64,000 nucleotides of DNA from NCBI RefSeq assembly GCF_004342585.1, contig NZ_SLZQ01000013.1:1-64000 (forward strand). Reading direction: 5' to 3'. The notes beneath the pieces were generated by a model that had not been told where the DNA came from, ran no database searches, and saw only the letters and a program-made list of their open reading frames with translations. Shown piece after piece: positions 46,926 through 54,357 of this stretch. The DNA is from Paucimonas lemoignei. Lineage in GTDB: Bacteria > Pseudomonadota > Gammaproteobacteria > Burkholderiales > Burkholderiaceae_D. How positions within the stretch are numbered: position 1 is the stretch's first letter; the number at the start of each line of letters is the position of its first letter. A program made the position numbers and the translations under genes.

Positions 46926-48005
46926 TTATTGGATGGGTGCAGGAAGGACGCTGGGGTCGGCGGAGGCCGCTTGTGCTTCGGCTTGCGGCATCAATTCAGC
47001 GATGCTGGCGGAAATACGTGCGATCAGATCGTGGGTCGCCGCATCATATGCGCGGCGAATCGCCCATTCGTATGCGTAGGCATCGGCGCCGCCATGGCTC
47101 TTGAAAACCAGTCCGCGCAGACCCAGCAGACTTGCGCCATTATAACGTGAGGGATTCAAGCGCCGCGAGATGGCTTTGAGCGCGCCGCGGGCAATCAAGG
47201 CCCCCAGCATATTCAGCGGATTACTCTTGAATTCCGCCGTCACGGCAGCCTTGAAAAAACGGCCCAGGCCTTCGGACGCCTTCAGGGCGACATTACCGAC
47301 AAAACCGTCGCATACGACGATATCGGTCGTGCCTTTGAAAATATCGTCGCCTTCGACATTGCCGTAAAAATTCAGCACGCCCTTTTCGTGATCGGCGCGC
47401 AGCAACTTTGCCGTCTGCTTGACGACCTCATTGCCCTTGATGTCTTCCTCGCCGATGTTGAGCAAGCCGACGCTCGGCTTTGCCTTCCCTTCGCTGCTTG
47501 CCACCAGCGCCGAACCCATCAGCGCAAACTGATGCAAGTGATGCGGCTCGCAATCGACATTGGCGCCGAGATCCAGCATGTAAGTCGGCTTGTCTTTCTG
47601 GTTCGGGATCAGCGTGCAGATGGCCGGACGGTCGACGCCAGGCAGGGTTTTCAGCACGTAGCGGGAAATGGCCATCAGCGCGCCGGTATTACCTGCGGAG
47701 ACGCTGGCCTGGGCACGCCCATCCTTGACCAGACTTACTGCGACGCGCATCGATGAATCCTTCTTGCGACGCAAGGCAACTTCCACCGGATCATCCATGG
47801 TCACAACTTCTTCGGCATGAAGAATGGACAGGCGGGGATGATCGAGGGCACGATGCTTTTTCAGCTCGGCACGAATTGCCTCTTCGCGCCCGACCAGGAT
47901 CAATTCCGCATCCTGCTGGCGATTGACAAACGAAACGGCCGCAGGGACTGTGACCGCACAGCCGTGGTCTCCCCCCATGCAGTCGATGGATATTTTAATT
48001 GTCAT
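46926..48005 (-). CDS. plsX: Phosphate acyltransferase PlsX
   Basis: 359 residues. [14 protein letters not shown] is the hallmark N-terminus. [18 protein letters not shown] and [16 protein letters not shown] are the core motifs of PlsX, which makes acyl-phosphate from acyl-ACP for PlsY. The C-terminal 25 residues are Ala/Pro-rich and variable. A terminator-like hairpin lies upstream, between rpmF and plsX, so expression of plsX-fab may rely on read-through or on a promoter inside 48006-48081. Confidence 0.96.
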   Translation of the reverse strand: MTIKISIDCMGGDHGCAVTVPAAVSFVNRQQDAELILVGREEAIRAELKKHRALDHPRLSILHAEEVVTMDDPVEVALRRKKDSSMRVAVSLVKDGRAQASVSAGNTGALMAISRYVLKTLPGVDRPAICTLIPNQKDKPTYMLDLGANVDCEPHHLHQFALMGSALVASSEGKAKPSVGLLNIGEEDIKGNEVVKQTAKLLRADHEKGVLNFYGNVEGDDIFKGTTDIVVCDGFVGNVALKASEGLGRFFKAAVTAEFKSNPLNMLGALIARGALKAISRRLNPSRYNGASLLGLRGLVFKSHGGADAYAYEWAIRRAYDAATHDLIARISASIAELMPQAEAQAASADPSVLPAPIQ

Positions 48006-48076
48006 TGCTTTGATTCTGGCGCCACGTCTCAGATAGACCAGATGCTACGCAGCGCAAAATGACGCAATCTATCAGA

Positions 48077-48121
48077 AACACAAAAAGCGGCGTCGCTCTA
48101 CTACGCATCACGCCGCTTTTT
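48077..48121 (-). terminator. Terminator-like hairpin between rpmF and plsX
   Basis: AAAAAGCGGCG (48082-48092) pairs with CGCCGCTTTTT (48111-48121). On the minus strand the stem ends in TTTTTGTGTTT. It starts 20 bases after the rpmF stop and has the full form of an intrinsic terminator within the yceD-rpmF-plsX-fab gene string. Confidence 0.82.
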
Positions 48122-48141
48122 CATCCAAAAACAACAATGGA

Positions 48142-48324
48142 TTATTCGTCGTTCTTGGTCTTCAGGACCTTGCGACCACGATAGTAGCCATTCGGGCTGA
48201 TGTGGTGACGCAGATGGGTTTCACCGGTAGTCGGCTCGACTGCTAGGTTCGGCGCGGTCAGGTGATCGTGCGAACGGTGCATGCCGCGCTTGGATGGGGA
48301 TTTCTTATTTTGCTGAACAGCCAT
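48142..48324 (-). CDS. rpmF: 50S ribosomal protein L32
   Basis: 60 residues. [20 protein letters not shown] is the conserved start of bacterial L32, and the tail [20 protein letters not shown] is typical. There is no Cys zinc motif, as in other proteobacterial L32. It follows the yceD gene, the usual partner. The strand carries a terminator-like hairpin immediately after it. Confidence 0.97.
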   Translation of the reverse strand: MAVQQNKKSPSKRGMHRSHDHLTAPNLAVEPTTGETHLRHHISPNGYYRGRKVLKTKNDE

Positions 48325-48421
48325 GATTACTCCTAAACCTAAGATTCCAAAATTTTAACACAACTCAACGCAAACCCGCCCAAACTTGCATATGGCAAAT
48401 CCGCATATTCTTATCTACTGC

Positions 48422-48922
48422 TTAACGCTTCCAATCTTTCAGCACACTGAAAGGCGAAGCTGCTTTTTCGACTTGCGCTTCCGGCTTTTCTGCCGTTTTT
48501 CCTGGACAGACATCATGCCTTGGAGATACCGGCAAGGCCAGCAATGCTTCATCTTCAATCAGGTTTGCAACATTAAACTGTAGCGAACCCGCAATGACTT
48601 CAAGCGAATCATCGTCCAGCGCCTCTTCCAGCTCATCGGCGCCCGCCTCATCCTGAGCAAGCACCAGGATTGAATTCGATTCGACACCGAATTCGAATGG
48701 CGTTAGACAACGCTGGCACATCAACTGCACTGAACCACTTACGTTCAGCGTCAGCTGCGGATATCCCTGAGCATGCTTGCCGCCCGTAAGCGACCAGCGA
48801 ATCACCCCTGCGGGAGTGAAGGCTTCCGCAGCCAACCTGGGCAATTCAGCCACAGCGAATTCGCCCTCGAGCGCCTCTCCGAGACGGCAGAATTCAAATG
48901 CATCGATCAGAATAGCTTCCAT
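48422..48922 (-). CDS. yceD: YceD/DUF177 family protein
   Basis: About 166 residues from ATG 48922; a longer frame to 49009 is less likely. MEAILIDAFEFCRLGEALEG opens it. VQLMCQRCLTPFEF is the conserved C-x2-C block of DUF177, and the acidic stretch ADELEEALDDDSLEVIAGSL follows. Family members have been linked to 23S rRNA accumulation, including a role near L32. It is divergent from maf across 126 bp and is the first gene of the rpmF-plsX-fab string. Confidence 0.88.
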   Translation of the reverse strand: MEAILIDAFEFCRLGEALEGEFAVAELPRLAAEAFTPAGVIRWSLTGGKHAQGYPQLTLNVSGSVQLMCQRCLTPFEFGVESNSILVLAQDEAGADELEEALDDDSLEVIAGSLQFNVANLIEDEALLALPVSPRHDVCPGKTAEKPEAQVEKAASPFSVLKDWKR

Positions 48923-49048
48923 GCGCCTGACGAGTCCGGAAAACCTGCGATAATAACAGGCTTTTCCTTTATTCGTCAAAGCCTTAGCGCATTGCGAGCT
49001 TACATGCATTCAATTTGTTAAGCTCTTAAGCGCATTCATCTTGCCACC

Positions 49049-49672
49049 ATGACAAACTCAACCAATAAGCCGGTGCTGCCACGCCTGATTTTGGGCTCAA
49101 GTTCCAAATATCGCCAGGAACTACTGGCGCGACTAGGATTGCCATTCGAGGTATGCAAACCGGATATCGACGAAGCTCCACGCAATGGCGAAACGCCTGA
49201 GGCGACCGCCTTGCGCCTGGCATTGGAAAAAGCGCAAGCGGTTGCCCGGCAAAACCCTGGCGCATTGGTAATCGGTTCCGACCAGGTGGCCACGCTGGAT
49301 GGGGCACAGATCGGCAAACCCGGAACGCAAGAAAAAGCTTTGCAGCAATTGCAAACCATGCGCGGCCGCCAGGTGATATTTCATACGGCACTCTGCCTGT
49401 GGGATGACCGGAAAAGCGCGGAACGGGATGCCGCCCAAGTCGAGTGCGTGCCATCCTACGTCACTTTCCGCAATCTGCCGGATGAAGAGCTCGATGCCTA
49501 TCTGCGGATCGAACAGCCTTATGATTGCGCCGGCAGCGCCAAAAATGAAGGATTGGGCATCGCCCTGCTGGAAAAAATCGAAAGCACCGACCCGACGGCC
49601 CTTACTGGCCTGCCGCTGATTGCATTAACCACCATGCTGCGCCGTGCCGGCGTGCCTTTTTTTCGTACATGA
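49049..49672 (+). CDS. maf: Maf-family nucleoside triphosphate pyrophosphatase (YceF-like)
   Basis: 207 residues. LILGSSSKYRQELLARLGLPFEV is the family start (SSS-R-x-LL), DEAPRNGETPEATALRLALEKA follows, and GSDQVATLDG carries the catalytic Asp. In this subfamily YceF prefers m7GTP. It is a cytoplasmic house-cleaning enzyme. The stop overlaps the start of the methyltransferase gene by ATGA. maf next to yceD-rpmF is conserved in gammaproteobacteria and betaproteobacteria. Confidence 0.92.
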   Translation: MTNSTNKPVLPRLILGSSSKYRQELLARLGLPFEVCKPDIDEAPRNGETPEATALRLALEKAQAVARQNPGALVIGSDQVATLDGAQIGKPGTQEKALQQLQTMRGRQVIFHTALCLWDDRKSAERDAAQVECVPSYVTFRNLPDEELDAYLRIEQPYDCAGSAKNEGLGIALLEKIESTDPTALTGLPLIALTTMLRRAGVPFFRT

Positions 49673-50427
49673 CCATGGCTGGCACACTTTATTTGATACC
49701 CAATACGCTCGGCCCCGCTGATGCCGGCGCCGCCGATCCTCTGCGCGCACTGATTCCGGACGAAGTGCAAGCCATTACGGCCGGACTGGATTGCTTTATC
49801 GCGGAAAATGCCAAGACGACGCGCGCCTTTCTCAAACTGGTCGCACTTCAGCACCCGCTGGCCAAGCCGCTGCAGGAAATTCAGATCAACGAATTGAATG
49901 TCAATACGCCCGAAGCCATGCTGCCGCAATTGCTGCAGCCGCTGCTGGAGGGCCGAAATGCCGGGCTGATCTCGGAGGCCGGCGTGCCGGCGGTGGCGGA
50001 TCCGGGCGCCAACCTGGTCAGACTGGCTCATGCCCAAGGTATCCAGGTTCGCCCGCTGGTCGGCCCCTCTTCCCTGCTACTGGCAGTCATGGCCAGCGGC
50101 CTGAATGGCCAGAGCTTCGCCTTCAATGGCTATCTGCCGGTCGATGCCGCGCAGCGCGGCAAACAGATCAAGATGCTCGAAGAGCGCTCACGGAAGGAAA
50201 AGCAGACCCAGATTTTTATTGAAACGCCCTATCGCAATGCCGCCCTGCTGGAAACATTGGCGAATACCTGTCAGCCGGGCACATTGATCTGTATTGCAAC
50301 GGATTTGAGCCTCGCCTCGGAATCCATCGTGACCCGCACTGCAGCGGTCTGGAAAAAGCAATTGGCCGCAGGCAAGGCACCGGACTTGCACAAGCGGCCA
50401 ACCGTATTTTTATTTCTGGGCCAATAA
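49669..50427 (+). CDS. RsmI-like SAM-dependent methyltransferase (tetrapyrrole methylase fold)
   Basis: 252 residues. GTLYLIPNTLG opens the fold, and GRNAGLISEAGVPAVADPGANLV with VGPSSLLLAVMASGL are the tetrapyrrole-methylase/RsmI SAM-binding motifs. FAFNGYLP and IFIETPYRN are also RsmI-like. It is shorter than E. coli RsmI (286), and lacks its C-terminal extension, so it may belong to the related YraL-like paralogue group rather than true RsmI. It is translationally coupled to maf. Confidence 0.8.
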   Translation: MTMAGTLYLIPNTLGPADAGAADPLRALIPDEVQAITAGLDCFIAENAKTTRAFLKLVALQHPLAKPLQEIQINELNVNTPEAMLPQLLQPLLEGRNAGLISEAGVPAVADPGANLVRLAHAQGIQVRPLVGPSSLLLAVMASGLNGQSFAFNGYLPVDAAQRGKQIKMLEERSRKEKQTQIFIETPYRNAALLETLANTCQPGTLICIATDLSLASESIVTRTAAVWKKQLAAGKAPDLHKRPTVFLFLGQ

Positions 50428-50473
50428 CAAGGCTTTTGACACCAGCCGTAAAATCAGCTGGCGCCAGGATGGA

Positions 50474-51520
50474 TCAACGCAGGCTCGGACGAGCGTGGCT
50501 GCCGCTCCACATCGATTGCCATGCGCCGGCACCGACTGATGCGCCGAATTTTTTCAGGAAGCGCTCGGACAGGTTTTCATGCTCGGTATAGTCGACGATT
50601 TCCTCGACTTTCAGCTCGTTGCGCGCCACGCTATCCACCGTACCAAAACCATCGGCCAAGCCCATTTCCACTGCCTTGCTGCCGGTCCAGAACAGGCCCG
50701 AAAACGTTTCCGGCGTTTCCTTCAAGCGTTTGCCGCGCCCTTCGCGCACCACCTGAATGAACTGCTGATGGATTTCTTCCAGCATTTCCTTGGCATAGAC
50801 TTTTTGGGATTCGCTTTGCGGACTGAACGGGTCGAGAAAGCCCTTGTTTTCCCCGGCAGTAAGCAAACGGCGCTCGACACCCACCTTGTCCATCAGGCCG
50901 GTAAAACCGAAGCCATCCATCAATACGCCGATCGATCCGACGATGCTGGCCTTGTTGACAAAAATTTTGGTCGCCGCAGCAGCAATGTAATATCCGCCGG
51001 AAGCGCACATTTCATCCACCACCACATACAGGGGTTTTTTCGGATATTCGGCACGTAAGCGCTTGATCTCGTCATTGATCATGCCAGCCTGGACAGGACT
51101 GCCGCCCGGACTGTTGATGCGCAGAATCACACCAACCGAGCCCGAATCGGAAAAGGCACGGTTCAGCGCAGGAATCACCGAATCGGCGTCGCCACTGCCG
51201 CCACCGGAAGAAATCTGCCCGTCGATCTCGATCAGGGCAGTATGCGTGGTCGAGACTTCCGATGCCGCATTACCCAGCCCCAGTACGCGCCACAAGACGA
51301 TACATGCGAGGGCGAGAAACGCGAGCTTGAAGAAAATGCTCCAGCGGCGCCTGGCCCGCTGTTCACGCAAAGCCTCCAGGGCCAGTTTTTCCAGCACGTC
51401 GCGCTCCCAATTGCCTGTGCGGCCCGCCGCCATGACCCCGGCTGCCGGCGCGCGGGCTCCATCCGGCGCTCCCGGGCTTTCCGGCCCGATCGGCGGGGTA
51501 TTTTCCATATCCTTATCCAT
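50474..51520 (-). CDS. sppA: Signal peptide peptidase SppA-type S49 protease
   Basis: 348 residues. A Pro/Ala-rich cytoplasmic start is followed by one membrane anchor (about 62-82). INSPGGSPVQAG and DEMCASGGYYIA supply the nucleophile Ser174, and AGENKGFLDP the base Lys226. It is the short, single-domain form of SppA (about half of E. coli SppA). It cleaves leftover signal peptides in the membrane. ATG 51520 has AGGGAAGG upstream. It converges with the plus-strand methyltransferase gene. Confidence 0.92.
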   Translation of the reverse strand: MDKDMENTPPIGPESPGAPDGARAPAAGVMAAGRTGNWERDVLEKLALEALREQRARRRWSIFFKLAFLALACIVLWRVLGLGNAASEVSTTHTALIEIDGQISSGGGSGDADSVIPALNRAFSDSGSVGVILRINSPGGSPVQAGMINDEIKRLRAEYPKKPLYVVVDEMCASGGYYIAAAATKIFVNKASIVGSIGVLMDGFGFTGLMDKVGVERRLLTAGENKGFLDPFSPQSESQKVYAKEMLEEIHQQFIQVVREGRGKRLKETPETFSGLFWTGSKAVEMGLADGFGTVDSVARNELKVEEIVDYTEHENLSERFLKKFGASVGAGAWQSMWSGSHARPSLR

Positions 51521-51543
51521 AAACCTTCCCTGTCATATGAGAT

Positions 51544-51912
51544 TCACGCTCTTACCGGCGTAAGATAATCGTCCGGTTGCCAGAATACCATCCCATCCGC
51601 CTCCACCACCGTGATCGGGCGCAGCTTCCCGCCGCGACACGGGCCGCCGGCGCAATGCCCGGATTCGGGCAGATAGACAGCGCCATGCGTGGAGCACATC
51701 AGATACAAGCCGGTGGAATCGAAGAATTCTCCCTCGTTCCAGTCCAGCTCGATCGGCACATGCGCACAACGGTTCAGATAAGCGCGCGCCACGCCGTCAT
51801 AGCGCACCGCGAAGCCGGTCGCGTCCTCGCCGCCAGCCGTCAGGGAAAAACGCACGCCCCTGCCGCCTTCGGACAGATCTCCGGACGGGCAGATCGGGAT
51901 CAGTTCACTCAT
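51544..51912 (-). CDS. Rieske [2Fe-2S] domain protein
   Basis: About 122 residues from ATG 51912, five bases after the gph stop; the longer open frame to 52038 overlaps gph in another frame. NRCAHVPIEL and MCSTHGAVY give the C-x-H ... C-x2-H ligand set of a Rieske cluster. There is no signal or anchor, so it is a soluble ferredoxin-like or regulatory Rieske protein. Similar small proteins lie between gph and sppA in related betaproteobacteria. Its redox partner is unknown. Confidence 0.87.
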   Translation of the reverse strand: MSELIPICPSGDLSEGGRGVRFSLTAGGEDATGFAVRYDGVARAYLNRCAHVPIELDWNEGEFFDSTGLYLMCSTHGAVYLPESGHCAGGPCRGGKLRPITVVEADGMVFWQPDDYLTPVRA

Positions 51913-51916
51913 GGAT

Positions 51917-52576
51917 TCACGCATGTTCGGCAAGCCAGGCATGCAGCTCCGGCACGGATTCGGCGGCATAAACGGGCGCCAGCGCGCGCAACTGGTGCGC
52001 CGGATGGGCGCCGTAATGCACGGCGATTCCCGCGGCACCGGCGTTGACCGCCATCTGCAAGTCGTGGGTGGTATCGCCGATCATCACGGTGCGCCCCATG
52101 TCCTGTCCCAGTTCGCGCGTAAGTTCGTTGAGCATGGCCGGATGAGGCTTGGAAAAAGTCTCATCGGCGCAGCGCGTGGCATCGAAAAAGGACATCAAGC
52201 CGGCCGCATGCAACGCCCGGGTCAGGCCGACGCGGCTCTTGCCGGTGGCAACAGCCAGGAAATAACCTTTTTGCGACAGGTCCTGCAGCATCTCGCGCGT
52301 CCCCTCGAACAGCGTCAGTTCATGGTCCTGACTGAGGTAATGGTAACGATAACGCTCCACCATGCGCGGATAATGCTCAGGGTCGAGCCCGGGCACCGCT
52401 TTTTGCAAGGCTTCCTGAAGTCCCAAGCCAATCACGTGCGCCGCCATGTCGCGGTCCGGCGCCGGGACGCCAAGGTCGCGCGCGGCCGCCTGGATGCACT
52501 TGACGATGGCTGTAGTGCTATCCATCAGAGTACCGTCCCAGTCGAAGACGATCAGGTCAAACTGTTTTCTTGCCAT
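51917..52576 (-). CDS. gph: HAD-superfamily hydrolase, Gph-like phosphatase
   Basis: 219 residues. VFDWDGTLMDS places the nucleophile and acid at Asp12 and Asp14; VATGKSRVGL gives the Thr motif II, SKPHPAML the Lys motif III and MIGDTTHDLQMA the acidic motif IV. The alpha-helical cap is of the phosphoglycolate-phosphatase type. The exact substrate cannot be read; in related species it is usually called phosphoglycolate phosphatase, and the gene sits next to rluC, as here. Confidence 0.86.
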   Translation of the reverse strand: MARKQFDLIVFDWDGTLMDSTTAIVKCIQAAARDLGVPAPDRDMAAHVIGLGLQEALQKAVPGLDPEHYPRMVERYRYHYLSQDHELTLFEGTREMLQDLSQKGYFLAVATGKSRVGLTRALHAAGLMSFFDATRCADETFSKPHPAMLNELTRELGQDMGRTVMIGDTTHDLQMAVNAGAAGIAVHYGAHPAHQLRALAPVYAAESVPELHAWLAEHA

Positions 52577-52596
52577 GTTTTTAATCGCGTTACCGC

Positions 52597-53640
52597 TTAC
52601 CCTTTTGCTTGAGCCAAGTCATCATCTCGCACCGGTCCCGCCTGCTGTTCCAGACTGCTTAAAAAATTAAGGCATTCGGCTGGGAGCGGCGCATTCAGAC
52701 GAACTTCCTTGCCGGTATGCGGATGCGTGAATGTAATTTGATGCGCATGCAGGAACATGCGTTTCAGCGCCCGGCGTCCGCCCTCAGTCTTCTGCAAAGC
52801 CTTATTAAGCGTGAAATCGCCATATTTATCGTCACCCAGAATTGGAAAACCGTTCGATGCCAGATGCACGCGGATTTGGTGGGTGCGCCCGGTTTTCAAC
52901 TCCGCCTCGAGCAAGGTATACGGACCATATTTTCTCAAAAGCTGGAAAATCGTGTGCGACGGCATGCCGTCGGCCTGCACCCTTACCCGGCGCTCGCCAT
53001 CCGGCGTCGTATACTTAAATAGAGGCAGCTTGACGTGCTGACGGCGGTTTTGCCAATCGCCGGCAACCAAGGTCAGGTAACGCTTATCAAATGCTCCCTC
53101 GCGCATCTGCTCGTGCAGATTCGTCAGGGCCGAACGTTTCTTTGCCAGCAATAGAATCCCGGACGTTTCACGGTCGAGCCGGTGCACCAGTTCCAGGAAT
53201 TTCGCCTGCGGACGCGCCGCCCTTAACTGTTCGATCACACCGTAACTGACGCCGGAACCGCCATGCACGGCCACACCGGCTGGCTTGTCGATCACCAGCA
53301 TGTGCTCGTCTTCCATCAGAATGGCGAATTCGGCCGCCGGTGCAGTTTGCGCCGGCTTTTCCGCCAATCTCAGCGGCGGAATACGGACTACGTCGCCATC
53401 TTCGAGACGATAGGTCTGGTCGATCCGCCCCTTGTTGACTCGCACTTCACCGGAGCGTAAGACCCGGTAAATATGGCTCTTCGGCACGCCCTTACAAGTT
53501 CTTATCAGGAAATTATCGATGCGCTGGCCGGCTTCTTCGGAAGAAATCGTCACAAGTTGAACTTGCGGCAAGACTTGCGATGGCTGGGATTGCGCAGGTT
53601 TTTTTGCACTTCCCTCTGAATATCTCGCTAAGTCCTTCAT
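52597..53640 (-). CDS. rluC: 23S rRNA pseudouridine synthase RluC
   Basis: 347 residues from ATG 53640; the much longer open frame to 54180 is the non-coding rne leader read in reverse. An S4 RNA-binding domain (about 38-95, RIDNFLIRTCKGVPKSHIYR) is followed by the RluA-type catalytic domain with HRLDRETSG, Asp156 being catalytic, and RTHQIRVHLA. RluC modifies U955, U2504 and U2580 of 23S rRNA in E. coli. It diverges from rne, as in many proteobacteria. Confidence 0.93.
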   Translation of the reverse strand: MKDLARYSEGSAKKPAQSQPSQVLPQVQLVTISSEEAGQRIDNFLIRTCKGVPKSHIYRVLRSGEVRVNKGRIDQTYRLEDGDVVRIPPLRLAEKPAQTAPAAEFAILMEDEHMLVIDKPAGVAVHGGSGVSYGVIEQLRAARPQAKFLELVHRLDRETSGILLLAKKRSALTNLHEQMREGAFDKRYLTLVAGDWQNRRQHVKLPLFKYTTPDGERRVRVQADGMPSHTIFQLLRKYGPYTLLEAELKTGRTHQIRVHLASNGFPILGDDKYGDFTLNKALQKTEGGRRALKRMFLHAHQITFTHPHTGKEVRLNAPLPAECLNFLSSLEQQAGPVRDDDLAQAKG

Positions 53641-54357
53641 TTTGAATATATAATCGTTGCGCGATGGGCATAACCCAAAGCAAGTGTGAGAATAAAAAGA
53701 GCATTCTACACAGAGGCGTGACCATCGGCCTCGCTGAATTGCAAATTCGATGGAAAAGCAGTGTATGCACATCGCCGTGCGTACCGGGGTCGCACCGCAG
53801 TTGCGATCAGGTGGCGCGCTACGATGATGGATATGAATGCCCGGATAGATAAGATAATGCCGGCGAGCCCGTTCACAAGGGCAGGCTCGCTGGTCGGTAG
53901 TGTTGCAGCCGGTTGGCCGTTTGCGAACCGGTGCGTTGCTGGTAATGCGTTTGCCAGGCCTTGGGGTGCGTGTATTTTGTGCCTGTATTGTGCCCGTATT
54001 TCGATACGCCCATACCTGGCCCGGCCCGCGTCCGGCAAACCTTGCAACACCCTGCGCCCTGTTGCGGTGCGCGCTTGATTCCTGCGCGGCCGCACGCCAA
54101 GGCAATTCTCTCCCCCGGGTGCTCCATCCTTGCGTACATCCCTGTACTTGTGGCTGCATGTGAGCGGCTTGCGTCGTCAATTAGAGAAATATAAAGGCAG
54201 GTCATGAAACCGTCGGCTGTTCCCCACTCTGGCATCGGCGCTCCGCGCAGAACATGCCGGCAGTGCACACGGGCCGCACCCTGTCGCTGTTTCTGAAAGC
54301 TGACTACGCTCGCTGGCTGCAGCCCTGACATGGCCTTCGGGTCAGGAGCATAACAAC
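53641..54357. other. 717-bp divergent gap: rluC promoter side and probable long rne leader
   Basis: No established gene. The part near rne is GC-rich and full of short dyads. E. coli rne carries a long 5' leader through which RNase E controls its own mRNA, and this gap is of the right size for a similar leader. A weak promoter-like pair, TTGCGT (54169-54174) and TATAAA (54190-54195), lies just before an ATG at 54204. Near 53968-54002 two imperfect TGTATTTTGTGCC-like repeats are seen. Confidence 0.55.

Noticed and set aside
53641-54180. N-terminal extension of rluC by 180 codons
   Set aside because: The extension covers the divergent gap, has an Arg/His-rich composition, and RluC proteins begin near the ATG at 53640.
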